Below are positions 1 through 9,259 of a DNA stretch of 64,000 nt, in pieces. The notes under the pieces were generated by a model. The model saw only the letters and a program-made list of their open reading frames with translations, was not told the origin of the DNA and did no database searches. Both the position numbers and the translations under genes were made by a program. Numbering within the stretch: the first letter of the stretch is position 1; each line of letters starts with the position of its first letter. Source of the stretch: Diplonema papillatum (taxonomy: Eukaryota > Euglenozoa > Diplonemea > Diplonemida > Diplonemidae). The DNA is taken from assembly GCA_030068145.1 (NCBI GenBank), contig JAPJBO010000385.1, positions 140,294 through 204,293 of the forward strand. Direction: 5' to 3'.

Positions 1-124
1 ACGTGGACGCTGCGATTGATGGATGCTTGAGCGGCGATCACCAGATCAACGGTCTATGTGATTACTATCCCTCGAGCTACAAGAAAGTTGCAGACGACAG
101 CTGTCTTTCAATGGACAAATACTG
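1..124 (+). CDS. 3' part of an exon of an upstream gene (partial)
   Basis: An open frame entering from the left edge reads VDAAIDGCLSGDHQINGLCD and continues to ...SMDKYW, where it meets a good donor (CTG|GTATGT) at 125. The Cys content and lack of stops look coding, and GTATG donors recur in the other genes of the window. The product is not recognised, and the gene's downstream exons are not visible before the repeats begin. Confidence 0.45.
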
Positions 125-299
125 GTATGTCGTTCCTCCTTTGTCTTTTGTACACATGAGTTGATGCCACCACCCTGGCCGGTGCCCAAGCCAGCCAAAC
201 CATACCTCTGGCGAGTCCTCGATGGTACCCCGTGATTTATGGGGTTTTAGGGTCCCTGGTTATACCGATGCGGTGTCGCTCCTGAGGAAGACGCATCCT

Positions 300-830
300 A
301 AACTGACGTTTTCAGCTGTTCCCTCACACGCCAGATATCATTGCTTCCTTCGTTCACAGTTCCCGGGCGTACACAGGTAGGGTTACAGGTAGATCTACCC
401 ATGCATTTGGGACAGACCACAAAGACCTGCACAGGATCCAATAGCACGGGCTTCATCTTTGACAGGAGTGCTTCAAAGCCGTGTTGCTTGAAGTTACGGT
501 TGTAATACCTGCCATCAGGCTAGTTCTTTGGGAAAGACTCGAAACAGTCGAGAAACGGTGAGGTAGTTCCTTGCCCCCTCTTCGCCATCCTTGCACAAAT
601 TTCACTTCTTGTAGCACCAGGTAACCAAATGGTCGCTGGTTCGACCGGCATTTGTACAGCTACTGGTGGCGTAGCGGAAATTGCACCGCAGACCAGGATG
701 GCTTCCTTGCAATTGAGTTTGTAAGTCTGGCAGGCAACCCACGGGCAGTGTGGGCTCACACGGATATACGGCCTCACGGCCTGGAGTCCAACTACCTTCT
801 TGGGCGCTCCGTCCGGCCTGGGGAAAATCT
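300..830 (-). other. decayed minus-strand ORF pair, possibly a mobile-element remnant
   Basis: On the minus strand an 85-codon frame (777-520) ends in a stop and is followed in phase by a second open stretch (about 519-300) that carries two Cys pairs (VCPKC and a later TCNPTC). The two could be one broken protein with a zinc-binding segment. I do not recognise the family. The surrounding DNA shows no terminal repeats that I can define. Confidence 0.2.
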
Positions 831-1039
831 AGAGTGCCATCTCGGGGTCAGACTTTTGGCTATCGAGTGCCGAAAGGGTGTCAATACATGCCAGGGATAG
901 ATCTCTCCGGGCATTTGTTGCGTTAGTGGGTCCTTTGCATGGAAACAAATACCACCCTGTAGCCTATAGGTTTCCTCCCCAACAACCCAATATTTGACCT
1001 GTCCATCCAGATGCCTGCGACATTCTTTCGTGGATTGTG

Positions 1040-3370
1040 TGATCCGGTGGCGTGCCCCTTATCGTGGGATGGGGTTTTCGTAAGAAGATCCATAATTGAG
1101 CCAGAATTGGGTCAAAATATTTTTAACTCCCCATGGGGCAGCCAAAGCCCGACGCCATTTTGAAGCCCATGCGATTCGCGTGATGGCCGACCGACAGGCC
1201 CTGATCTATTGAGCTGCACTTTTGTACTGGGAGGGGGGTCTTCCTGTTAGCCGGAAAGGTTTTCGTTCGAGAGGCCAAAAGCGGAATCATCCACACAGTG
1301 CCAACACCCACCGTTGCCGGTCAGCTCCCGTGTCTTACAACGACGAACTTATGATGCTGACAGCATACGACTACGGATACTGAGGCCGAAGCTGGATTGC
1401 AAGTCGTCAGCAAGAGAAGCTACGAGACGAATGCTGACCCGGAGAAGTAGAACGAAGGCTAGAACACGACACGGGTGTGAGGAAACGTTACGTCTTCCCA
1501 CACCGTTTCGAGGCTTGTCTTTTTTGCAAACTCCGAAAAGAACGATCCCTGGCGTTTCCACCAAGGTTGTTACTGAGCTCTCTACTCTTACCACACACTC
1601 GAAAGCGAGGTGCGCATTCGTTGAGGTACGTAGAAAGAAGGAACTCGAAAAAAGCCTGATCCCAAGGTCGAAAAGAATAGTGAGCACCTTTCCCTGCATC
1701 CCTCTTTTCGCTTTTTTCATGTCCTTTTTTTACTGGAAATTGCGTGTGCTTTGTGTTAGAAAATGTGTTCTTATTGTTTTGTGCATTTCGAAGCTCTGTT
1801 CCCGTTATTTTGTCTTCTCTGTTAGTGTAGCTGTTGACCCCGATTGCTAGCCGAGAGAAAGTATGACAGGTCGCCAAATAATAGTTGTCTTGCCAGGCTT
1901 TCCACCAATTAGAGTTTCTGTTTTATGAAACTGTCATCTCACGTCCAGTCTGCGGACCAGCGATGCTCGGTAGCAATTAGAGCCAGGGGTGCATGGGCCG
2001 AAGAGGGTGAAGCGGGGACATGGAGACGTTTTCTCCGGCTCTGCCTCCTCGATGGGTTCGTTTGTTTTGCCCCCGGTTGGCGTTCCGTCAAGCTGAACCC
2101 TTCCAGACAGGGGTCTAATCCAGACTTTTTGTAGTTCGTGGCCGAGTATCCAATCCTGTAGGATTTAAGGTACCAAGTGGCAGGTGACAACCTGCTACTT
2201 GCTTCTAGTCTCAGAAGTCTGGCTACCACAGCTCTCACCTTTTCGATTACACGGTCACGAATTATCGGGCAGCATTGCACCGAACAATGCACCTTTTTTA
2301 TGTTCCATTACCCTCCTTACCCGCCCCCTTCCCCTTGACCTTCCTCTCATGTTTGGCCTTCAAAGTCCACACCTTCGTTCCATCTTATTTTTCAGGCTTA
2401 TTTCTTTTCTTGTCCCGTCCTCGTGATGAAATGCTCCTCCAAGGCAACAATAATGAAGAAATACTCAGCGGTAACGAGAACAGCCAGTCGGATTTCGCTT
2501 CTTCGACGCCTCCTGCCAACCCACTCTTCTCTGTCCCTTCCCCACCAGTTTCTTTTCTCCAGACCATACAACCAAGTTAGACTCGTTAGCAAGACCACCT
2601 GCTCATCAATGTGACCACGCAGCTCTCCACACATGAACATCAATGAAGAAATGCTTCGTGATCTTTCGCGTTGATCACGTGGACTAACACACCTGAGCCT
2701 GCGGCTTGCTTCAGTTGACCTAATCCACGCTCACTATGCATCGCAACAAGAAGATAAAAGCGACTGAAAATCGCCGGCCTTTCAAAGATGAAGGTAGGCT
2801 CTTTTTGTCGAAAGTTTACCTGCTCGTGAACAGACTAAGGATTGAACCCGCAAAAAAAAAAAAAAAAGAATACTGGTCGTGTTTCTGTGAAACACACCTA
2901 TGCATCCTGAAAAGACGCACAAATAAAACGCAGCTGACACTGAGTGCGATACATAGGTATCAGCCGACCCTTTGTCGCGGCTTACCTAGCGTGCTCGTTT
3001 CTGTACCAACCAGGAGAACAAGGAGGCATCAAGTCGCAAACTGTAATATCTGCGCTTCTGAATGAGACCCTCAAGCACCCGCTGTACCTCGTTACCAACC
3101 TTACAAAGAATATAGCGTGAGCCTTGGCGGGGTTTCGCATTTGGCGTTCTTGGAACCAGAACTCTCCTCGCGCTGATGCAAACCCCTTACAACAAGACAA
3201 ATGATATCATGGAAGACGTCAAGTTTTTCTATGTTCTTTCAAAAACCCGTTTTTACATTTATTTCTGCTCGTTTTCGTATTTTTCTTCACACGATTCTTT
3301 TTCCATCCCCTCCCGCTTTTGTCCCTTCTTTAGCCTTTTCACTTCTACATCTGATCTGAGAGCTTTTTTG
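1040..3370. other. no supported gene
   Basis: Several ORFs of 60-180 codons lie here on both strands (for example 1314-1850 plus, 1349-1720 minus). They overlap each other and show no domain, no repeated copy and no clear splice signals. A run of fifteen A residues lies near 2853-2867. I see nothing else that I can support. Confidence 0.4.
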
Positions 3371-3373
3371 TCT

Positions 3374-3737
3374 CCGAGCTGTACCTTCTGGGTGGACCTG
3401 CGCGTACTATTTTTGCGAGGCTGGCAGGCATTCGCCAGAAGTCCCGTCTACAACGAGAAAGGGAGTGCCGCGTCGAATTGCTCGGTGTTGAAACACACGA
3501 ATGATTCGAGCCAGGCTTTCGTTGAGCGTATGTTTGTATGATTCCTGGCAAACCTCCGAGCTGTACCTTCTGGGTGGACCTGCGCGTATTATTTTTGCGA
3601 GGCTGGCAGGCATTCGCCAGAAGTCCCGTCTACAACGAGAAAGGGAGTGCCGCGTCGAATTGCTCGGTGTTGAAACACACGAATGATTCGAGCCAGGCTT
3701 TCGTTGAGCGTATGTTTGTATGATTCCTGGCAAACCG
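3374..3737. repeat. 182-bp perfect tandem duplication (two units)
   Basis: The unit beginning CTCCGAGCTGTACCTTCTGG is present at about 3374-3555 and again at 3556-3737. I see one substitution between them (GCGCGTACTATT versus GCGCGTATTATT). The near identity implies a recent duplication. The unit has open frames on both strands but no recognised product. Confidence 0.9.
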
Positions 3738-3789
3738 GGGGGGTGTAGGGTCCCGCAGAACACAAAATATGCTAATAATTTTATAATCC

Positions 3790-4739
3790 AGTACCCCCCC
3801 GTGTTAGTGTCGCCTCCGTTTCTCCCTTGTCAGTGTCGCCTTTGTCATGGAGAGGCGAGGCGACACAGACACAGGAATACGGTTTTCAATAGGGTTACCC
3901 GTATTTCTCCGAATGTCTCCTCCTCACCTAAGCAACAGAGCTAAGGCACCTGAAGGAAAAATTATTGACAACGATTGACTGATGCTTGTGGCAGAAAGCT
4001 AGCATACTGGTGCTCATGACTGCGAGAAAGTCATTGGAACAGCAACAACGGGCGCACACGCGTCCATGAAGAAGCTGAAAGCTTCCTCGCGTGATCGACA
4101 GGTGTTGGTTTCACCTCGCCAATGTAAATCTGTGTTCCTCAACAACGCTCCATGCAAGCTTAGAAAAATGGTCGTCTTTCGCCGACTAAATGGGATTTTA
4201 ACACGTATTGGTAGCCGGCCGAGTAGTGCTGTTGCGTCAAACGATCATGATTTCCGAAGCCAGACAGTCCTCCACTGGTTCTCGAAGAATGGGTGCAATG
4301 GAGGAAGCGCATACTTGCCGACAAGTACAGTGTTTCCCCGGACACATTTTGCCAGAAAAAACAACTCGAGCCCCCGGTGCGGTGCAGAACAAGCGCAAGG
4401 CCTTGTTGGTAGCGGGAGACAGAGTCAACGTACACGCTTTTACATGCCGAGAAACCGCGCGATGTCATGAGTGTGCTGTATGTAGACGTCTGCCCTCTAC
4501 TTCCACGACTACCATCCGACACTATGGCATTCTTGTCCTGGATGGCTGGTTTGCGGGTTTGCAGTTTTACCGGTGAGCATCAGAAGAATGCACGAGGGAA
4601 CGTACCTATCTACCACGGTGCCAGGCACACAAATTTCCTTTCACCCTTGGTGCACCCCGTGTTAGTGTCGCCTTCCCGCGTTAGTCGCCTCTTCGGAAAT
4701 GGTGCCTTAGGCGACACTAACACGGGGGGGGGGGGTAGG
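3790..4739. mobile_element. non-autonomous TIR element, CCCCCCCGTGTTAGTGTCGCC family
   Basis: The left end reads TACCCCCCCGTGTTAGTGTC and the right end is its reverse complement (ending CTAACACGGGGGG...TAGGTA), giving an inverted repeat of about 22 bp around a 0.95-kb body. Extra inverted copies of the GTGTCGCC motif lie inside both ends (near 3830 and 4680). The interior has only short overlapping ORFs (such as 4066-4470) with no recognised transposase. A miniature copy of the same ends occurs at 6247-6303, and a related TIR type bounds the element at 28728-29926. Confidence 0.65.
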
Positions 4740-4741
4740 TA

Positions 4742-6203
4742 CACGACGCACTTGTTAGCTGTTTTTTTTGGGACATAACTAGTTATATTTCTAACAAGTG
4801 ATGTAACAAGTGGTCACTTGTTATATAACAAGTGCCACTTGTTATATAACAAGTGATCACTTGCTATATAACAAGCAATCACTTGTTATATAACAAGTGA
4901 TTGCTTGTTATATAACAAGAGTTTGGTTGCAATTTCATAAGGAACCTGGGGTTTGTACCTACCTACGAGAGAAAGTCACGTGATCTGCAAGACACTAGGC
5001 TTTTGGCAAACAAACGGTTGCTGTAAGCACGCTTGGCATTTGCACACCCGAACCGCTCATTCGGGGTTTTTCTGTGGGTCGAAGTTTCTTGTCGTGTGAA
5101 AAACCCCGAGCCGGGTACCACGGCCCAGCCAAACGAGCGTGATTTCGTGTTTTTTGACATTTTCGCCCAAGGCGGTGACCGTACTCCGGGTATTACACAT
5201 CACCTCCACTGCGGCATGACACCGAATTTACGGCCAAAAAGCTGCGGAACTGCGTATTTGCACCAAAGCCAAAAAAGGAGGGTTTTCGGCCTGTCAACGA
5301 AATCAGGGGGTTTTGCCTATTTCGGGGAGCGAGATTGACTGTTACCGTTACGCCTTCCTGAAGCCCGAGACTGCCAGAAAATTACCCCCACTGGCAGCAC
5401 ACAACACCTGGCGGGCAGAAAAGCACTCAGGGGACCATAATATCCCACCCAGATGCTCCAGAAAAGTCCAAGGTCCGTACATGGCGATAATCTGCATCTG
5501 CTCTCTTTCGTGACTACCTCTTCGTGCTACCTCTCTTCGTCACTGGCACCTTATCTCGCACCTCTGTCTTCGATGATGGCGAGTCCTTACGCCGCCGCTT
5601 CGTTGCAGCGGCCGTCCTAGTGTCGTCGCCTTCTGCGGCGTTCTCGATGGCGGTGTTGGCGCCGGCATCCGCCGCTTCCGTTGTGGCGCTTTGGGCTGAT
5701 GGTCGCAGCTTGCGTCTCGACTTCGGTGTCGGTTCGGGCGTCCTCCCAGTCTGTCCTTCCTTCTCAGCCTCTATCTTCGTCTTCGGGGCATAACCAAACA
5801 CGGGACCGCTCTGCGCAAGGTAGGGCCGTAATAGCGTAGCCCCCTCCCCGCCATCGCCAAGGCCGGCTGCAGGGAAAGTGGTCGCCACAAAGGATATACC
5901 CCGAAACTCCCCGAATTTCCCCGAAACTCCCCGATATTTTTGTCTGGACCAGGTGGAGCCTTGTGTCTTGCAGATCACGTGATTTTCTCTCGTGGGTAGG
6001 CGTAGGTAGGTACAAACCCCAGGTTCCTTATGAAATTGCAGCCAAACACTTGTTATAGCAAGCAATCACTTGTTATATAACAAGCAATCACTTGTTATAT
6101 AACAAGTGATCACTTGTTATATAACAAGTGGCACTTGTTATACATTTTCACTTGTTAGGTCACTTGTTATATAACAAGTGATTGTGCATGACAAGTGCGT
6201 CGT
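4742..6203. mobile_element. TIR element with long inverted ends built of palindromic units
   Basis: The outer ends are ACGACGCACTTGT at 4742 and its reverse complement ending at 6203. Each end then carries several copies of the palindrome CACTTGTTATATAACAAGTG and variants. These are followed by matching inverted sequence (TTCATAAGGAACCTGGGGTT at 4936 and its complement near 6015; the CACGTGATCTGCAAGACA stretch at 4977 and its complement near 5960). The TIRs are therefore about 250 bp. The body holds a lysine/arginine-rich minus-strand ORF that also occurs near 7.7-8.5 kb. No transposase is recognised, so it is probably non-autonomous. Confidence 0.7.
5514..5870 (-). CDS. basic ORF inside the 4742-6203 element
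   Basis: The minus-strand frame encodes a short, highly basic, low-complexity protein (PYLAQSGPVFGYAPKTKIEA near its start, ending KVPVTKRGSTKR). A longer relative with the same start and end segments lies at 7722-8477, and frame conservation between the two copies is the main argument that it is or was coding. The start codon is unclear because the open frame runs into the element's terminal repeat. It could be a DNA-binding accessory protein, but the family is unknown. Confidence 0.3.
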   Translation of the reverse strand, partial: AAGLGDGGEGATLLRPYLAQSGPVFGYAPKTKIEAEKEGQTGRTPEPTPKSRRKLRPSAQSATTEAADAGANTAIENAAEGDDTRTAAATKRRRKDSPSSKTEVRDKVPVTKRGSTKR

Positions 6204-6350
6204 TTACGGAGTATATAGCTATTTATTACCGGAATTAAAAAAGCCATTATTAGTGTCGCCTCTTCGGAAAAGGTGCCTTGGGCGACACTAACACGGGGGG
6301 TAGGTACGGAGTATATAGCTATTTATTACCGGAATTAAAAAAGCCATTCC
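6202..6350. repeat. 46-bp direct duplication flanking a miniature hairpin element
   Basis: The sequence TACGGAGTATATAGCTATTT and about 25 following bases (to AAAAAGCCATT) occurs at 6203-6247 and again at 6304-6348. Between them is a 55-bp hairpin, ATTAGTGTCGCC...GGCGACACTAACACGGGGGGTAGG. The hairpin carries the ends of the 3790-4739 TIR family with almost no body. Confidence 0.8.
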
Positions 6351-6452
6351 TTCCCGCGAAATCAATTTTTTCTCGAGACTCGCCCGAGGGCGTCAGCCCG
6401 AGGGCGAGTCGAGAGAAAAATTGATTTCAAGGGAAGCAATGGCTTTTAATTA
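6338..6452. repeat. foldback (long inverted repeat, about 54-bp arms)
   Basis: The left arm (AAAGCCATTCCTTCCCGCGA, then AAATCAATTTTTTCTC and CTCGCCCGAGGG) is mirrored by the right arm from 6399 (GGGCGAGTCGAGAGAAAAAT, then TGATTT, GGGAAGCAATGGCTTTTAATT). Only a few mismatches and a loop of about 7 bases separate them, so the transcript or single strand would form a strong hairpin. Confidence 0.85.
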
Positions 6453-6457
6453 TGGCA

Positions 6458-7214
6458 ATACGAAGGTTTATTTCCGGATGCGATTCTTTACTTCCCGGCT
6501 GCCACAGCAAATCCACACTGAGCCACAGGAACTCGTGTCGCTCCGAACTCGTGTCGCTCCTGGACACTCTTTTGACTTGGCACGTGGCTTAGCTGCCGTT
6601 CTGTCAGTGTCCTTCGACGGTTTTCCTCGCGGTGGGGGTGGGGAACGGTAGGAACAAACAGCATCCATTTGGCGGCGTGGCCTTCTTCTTGAGCCTCTGA
6701 GCGAGTCTTGGGTGCTGCTTCGCCGGGTTCTCTCCATGGAGTAGCGTGTGCTGCGTGCACAGCATGCTGAAGTATGTCAAGATGGTGGTGGGCGCAAGGC
6801 CTCTCTCTTTCAGCTCCTTGATGTACGACGTGTATTGAGCTTCGGAAGGCTTCCTCGTCGTTGTCTCCGACTTCGGATACGAGCAATGCTTGCGGATGTC
6901 CGCCAAGAAGTCATCCCAGGTCTTCTTGTACTTCTTCGGGAGCAGCGAACCGCTACTAGCTGTGCTCTCGTCGCTGCTAGTGCCCTCTGAGCTCTTCTCT
7001 GAGGGGTCGCGCTTTCTCTTGGGCATTTTTTTGCGTGGTTTTCAGTAGGAACCTGGAATGAGTGACTTAGTGCGAGGGAATTTGCGGGAAGTAAAGAAAT
7101 TTTGCGGGAAGTAAAGGATTTTGCGGGAAGTCAAGGCTTTTTTACTTCCCGCAAAATGTGGACTTTACTGTGGCAGCCGGGAAATAAAGAATCGCATCCG
7201 GGAATAAATAGTGT
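6458..7214. mobile_element. 0.76-kb TIR element carrying a recombinase-N-domain-like ORF
   Basis: The left end (TTTATTTCCGGATGCGATTC, then TTTACTTCCCGGCTGCCACAG) is the inverted copy of the right end at about 7155-7214 (CTGTGGCAGCCGGGAAATAA, then AGAATCGCATCCGGGAATAAA). The TIR is about 50 bp. Three direct GCGGGAAGTAAAG motifs precede the right end (7086-7135). The single ORF between the ends is on the minus strand. Confidence 0.7.
6604..7026 (-). CDS. small ORF resembling the N-terminal core-binding domain of a tyrosine recombinase
   Basis: The 140-aa frame starts at an ATG (MPKRKRDPSEKSSEG) with a basic, Ser-rich lead. It continues with a helical segment of the pattern YTSYIKELKERGLAPTTILT followed by YFSMLCTQHTLLHGEN and PRLAQRLKKK. 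That pattern (two helices, a G-x-APTTI turn, then L..H...G.N....P.L...LK) is typical of the SAM-like DNA-binding domain preceding the catalytic part of tyrosine recombinases, as in Crypton-type elements. No catalytic R..HxxR..Y part is present. I infer a DNA-binding-only derivative. A chance resemblance is possible. Confidence 0.4.
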   Translation of the reverse strand: MPKRKRDPSEKSSEGTSSDESTASSGSLLPKKYKKTWDDFLADIRKHCSYPKSETTTRKPSEAQYTSYIKELKERGLAPTTILTYFSMLCTQHTLLHGENPAKQHPRLAQRLKKKATPPNGCCLFLPFPTPTARKTVEGH

Positions 7215-7423
7215 AAACCGGGCAGACCCAGTCGTCTTCCCCATCTGGTCCCCGAACGACGAGCACCGCTCTTGCACCCGAGGTTAGCCTTCGATGATTG
7301 GAAGCTGCATCGGAAACAGTGGGTCAACCCATCCCGGAATTCTGAATTCGTGCACCCGGTTGAAAGGAGCGTCACACTTCGGAGGCCGCGTTCACTTAAA
7401 GATGGTACCCGCATTCCAACTCG

Positions 7424-7500
7424 TCTCGGGAAAGGTCAGTCGACGATCGTATGCAGGTGGGTGGAGGCCCTGGGACTGCGAAGGCGTAACCACCCCATAA
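7424..7500. repeat. dispersed short repeat, copy 1 (SINE-like)
   Basis: The stretch TCTCGGGAAAGGTCAG...GGTGGGTGGAGGCCCTGGGACTGC...AAGGCGT matches copies at 20183-20300 and 27740-27835. It is the shortest and most diverged of the three. I see no clear pol III boxes, so SINE is only a working label. Confidence 0.55.
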
Positions 7501-7679
7501 GGAGGACTCTCTATCTTGCGTTATCTCTCTGTCCCAGTCGCCATAGCAACTTTATCCTCGGCCAAGCATCATCCTGCAACCCTCCATGCCTCGCATTTTG
7601 GTTATCAACCTTACTCCTCGCTCGAATTGCCGTCTTCGACCGTAACTACCCCTGGTCCTGGTGGTTAGGGTTAGCATGC

Positions 7680-8600
7680 AAAAATCCTGTGACGATAGTC
7701 TGCATCTGCTCTCTTTCGTGACTATCTCTTCGTGCCACCTCTCTTCGTCACTGGCACTTTATCTTGCACCGCCCGCCGCGGAGTGCACGTCTCTGTCATC
7801 GATGATGGCGAGTCCTTACACCGCCGCTTCGTTGCCAGCGGCCGTCCTAGTGTCGTCGCCTTCTGCGGCGTTCTCGATGGCGGTGTTGGCGCCGGCATCC
7901 GCCGCTTCCCTTGTGGCGCTTTGGGCCGATGGTCGCAGCTTGCGTCTCGACTTTGGTGTCGCTTCGGGCGTCCCCGGGGGCGAAGGCCTGCGCTTCCGTC
8001 TCTTCGCCGCCGACTCCGCACATCGGCATATCGTGCTGCAGGCATCCGTGGTGGTGGCCTGGGCACGCCTACCTCCATGCGCTGGGTCTCCGCCGCCACT
8101 AAATTTACCCTCTTCTGCCCCTTCTTGCCGGAGGTGCCGTCTTCGAAGGCGTCCACCAGCACATCTAATCCTTTCCTCCCCATACGTGGAAAATACGTCC
8201 ATCCCCCAGACCTTCCTATCATTGAAGGCGTGCCTGTTCGTCCCAGCCGCGACTCGAGCACGAACATCGTCTCTGTACCCGCACGACCTCTGGTGGAACG
8301 GTTCCTGCTCTCCTTGCCGCGGATCCTGTCGCTACCTGTGTCAAGCCGTGTCAACCTGTACCTAGTCTGTCCTTCCTTCTCAGCCTCTATCTTCGTCTCC
8401 GGGGCATAGCCAAACACGGGACCGCTCTGCGCAAGGTAGGGCCAATAATAGCGTAGCCCCCTCCCCGCCTTCGCCAAGGCCGACTGCAGGGAAAGTGGTC
8501 GCCACGAAGGAAATGCCCCGAAACTCCCCGCAATTCCCCGAAGCTCCCCGATACTCCCCGATATTTTCGTCTGGACCAGGAAGAAAGGCCCATCACCGTA
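7680..8600. mobile_element. second copy of the basic-ORF element family (diverged)
   Basis: From GTCTGCATCTGCTCTCTTTC at about 7696 the sequence tracks 5480-5990: TCTTCGTCACTGGCAC, then the GTCCTAGTGTCGTCGCCTTC stretch, CCAAACACGGGACCGCTCTG and finally repeated CCCCGAAACTCCCCGA motifs. It holds about 300 bp not present in the first copy. The minus-strand frame (8477-7722) is open throughout and longer than in the first copy. The palindromic terminal repeats of the first copy are not seen here, so the ends are undefined. Confidence 0.55.
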
Positions 8601-8964
8601 GTTTGTGCGGGGTTATTGCGTACTTCATTACTTGGGGTTTCATGTACAAGTGGTTCCACCTTCCCATTAGCGAAAAAGGCGGGACGCGACGGGACCCCCA
8701 CCCCACCATCTGGCCTCCGGCCCCGCCCGGCCCCTGGTGATTCCGGCGCTGGTCGCGCGCCGATCGCGTCCTCCCGCCGACTCTTCCCGGCGGCTCGCGT
8801 CCTCTGCTTCTCGCCGACGCTTCTCGGCGTGCCTCTCGGCGCAAACGGGAAAGCGACGATTCCGATGAAGCTGGCATACTGGGGTACTCGCGCAGGTAAC
8901 TGACTCCCCCCTAACGCAACAAGAACCCGCTAAGTTGTGAATTGATTTGAAATGATATGAAACC

Positions 8965-9025
8965 ATGGTAGAACTACGGAAGAACTACGGAAAACTCGAA
9001 AGGGGTGTCCAAAAATTATTTTTTC
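8965..9025 (+). repeat. ACTACGG-repeat signature, 5' side of the decayed element copy
   Basis: GGTAGAACTACGGAAGAACT followed by ACGGAAAACT and AGGGGTGTCCAAAAATTATT. In reverse complement a very similar arrangement lies at 36850-36907, upstream of the intact two-ORF element (ACTACGGGGGAACTACGGGG, AACTGGCC, GGGGTGTCC). A shorter copy lies downstream of that element at 32284-32315, and another ACTACGG cluster lies at 13230-13275. I infer a conserved leader of this element family. Confidence 0.6.
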
Positions 9026-9259
9026 CGGCGCTCGGGATTTTTCCAGGAACCCGGGTTTCGGCTAGGGGTAATGCTTTTCAGACAGGGTTTCCGCGCCTTT
9101 TCATGCGCCTTTTGATGACATTTGAGCACTGGGTGCGAAAGAAATGTGAAAACGGGGGTTTGCCAAAAGGAAAGGAGAAGGGAAGCTGACGATGTTGTTC
9201 GACCAGACTCGAGTGCATTGCTACTTTCGTTTACCTTGGCATCCCACGCATCCTAGACG

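Noticed and set aside
1314-1877. Overlapping ORFs of 120-180 codons on both strands
   Set aside because: No domain, no homologous copy in the window, T-rich low-complexity C-terminal parts and no splice logic.
3782-6303. The inverted GTGTCGCC motifs as a bacterial-type terminator or attachment site
   Set aside because: They recur as ends of defined elements in a eukaryotic context. There is no integrase or operon next to them.
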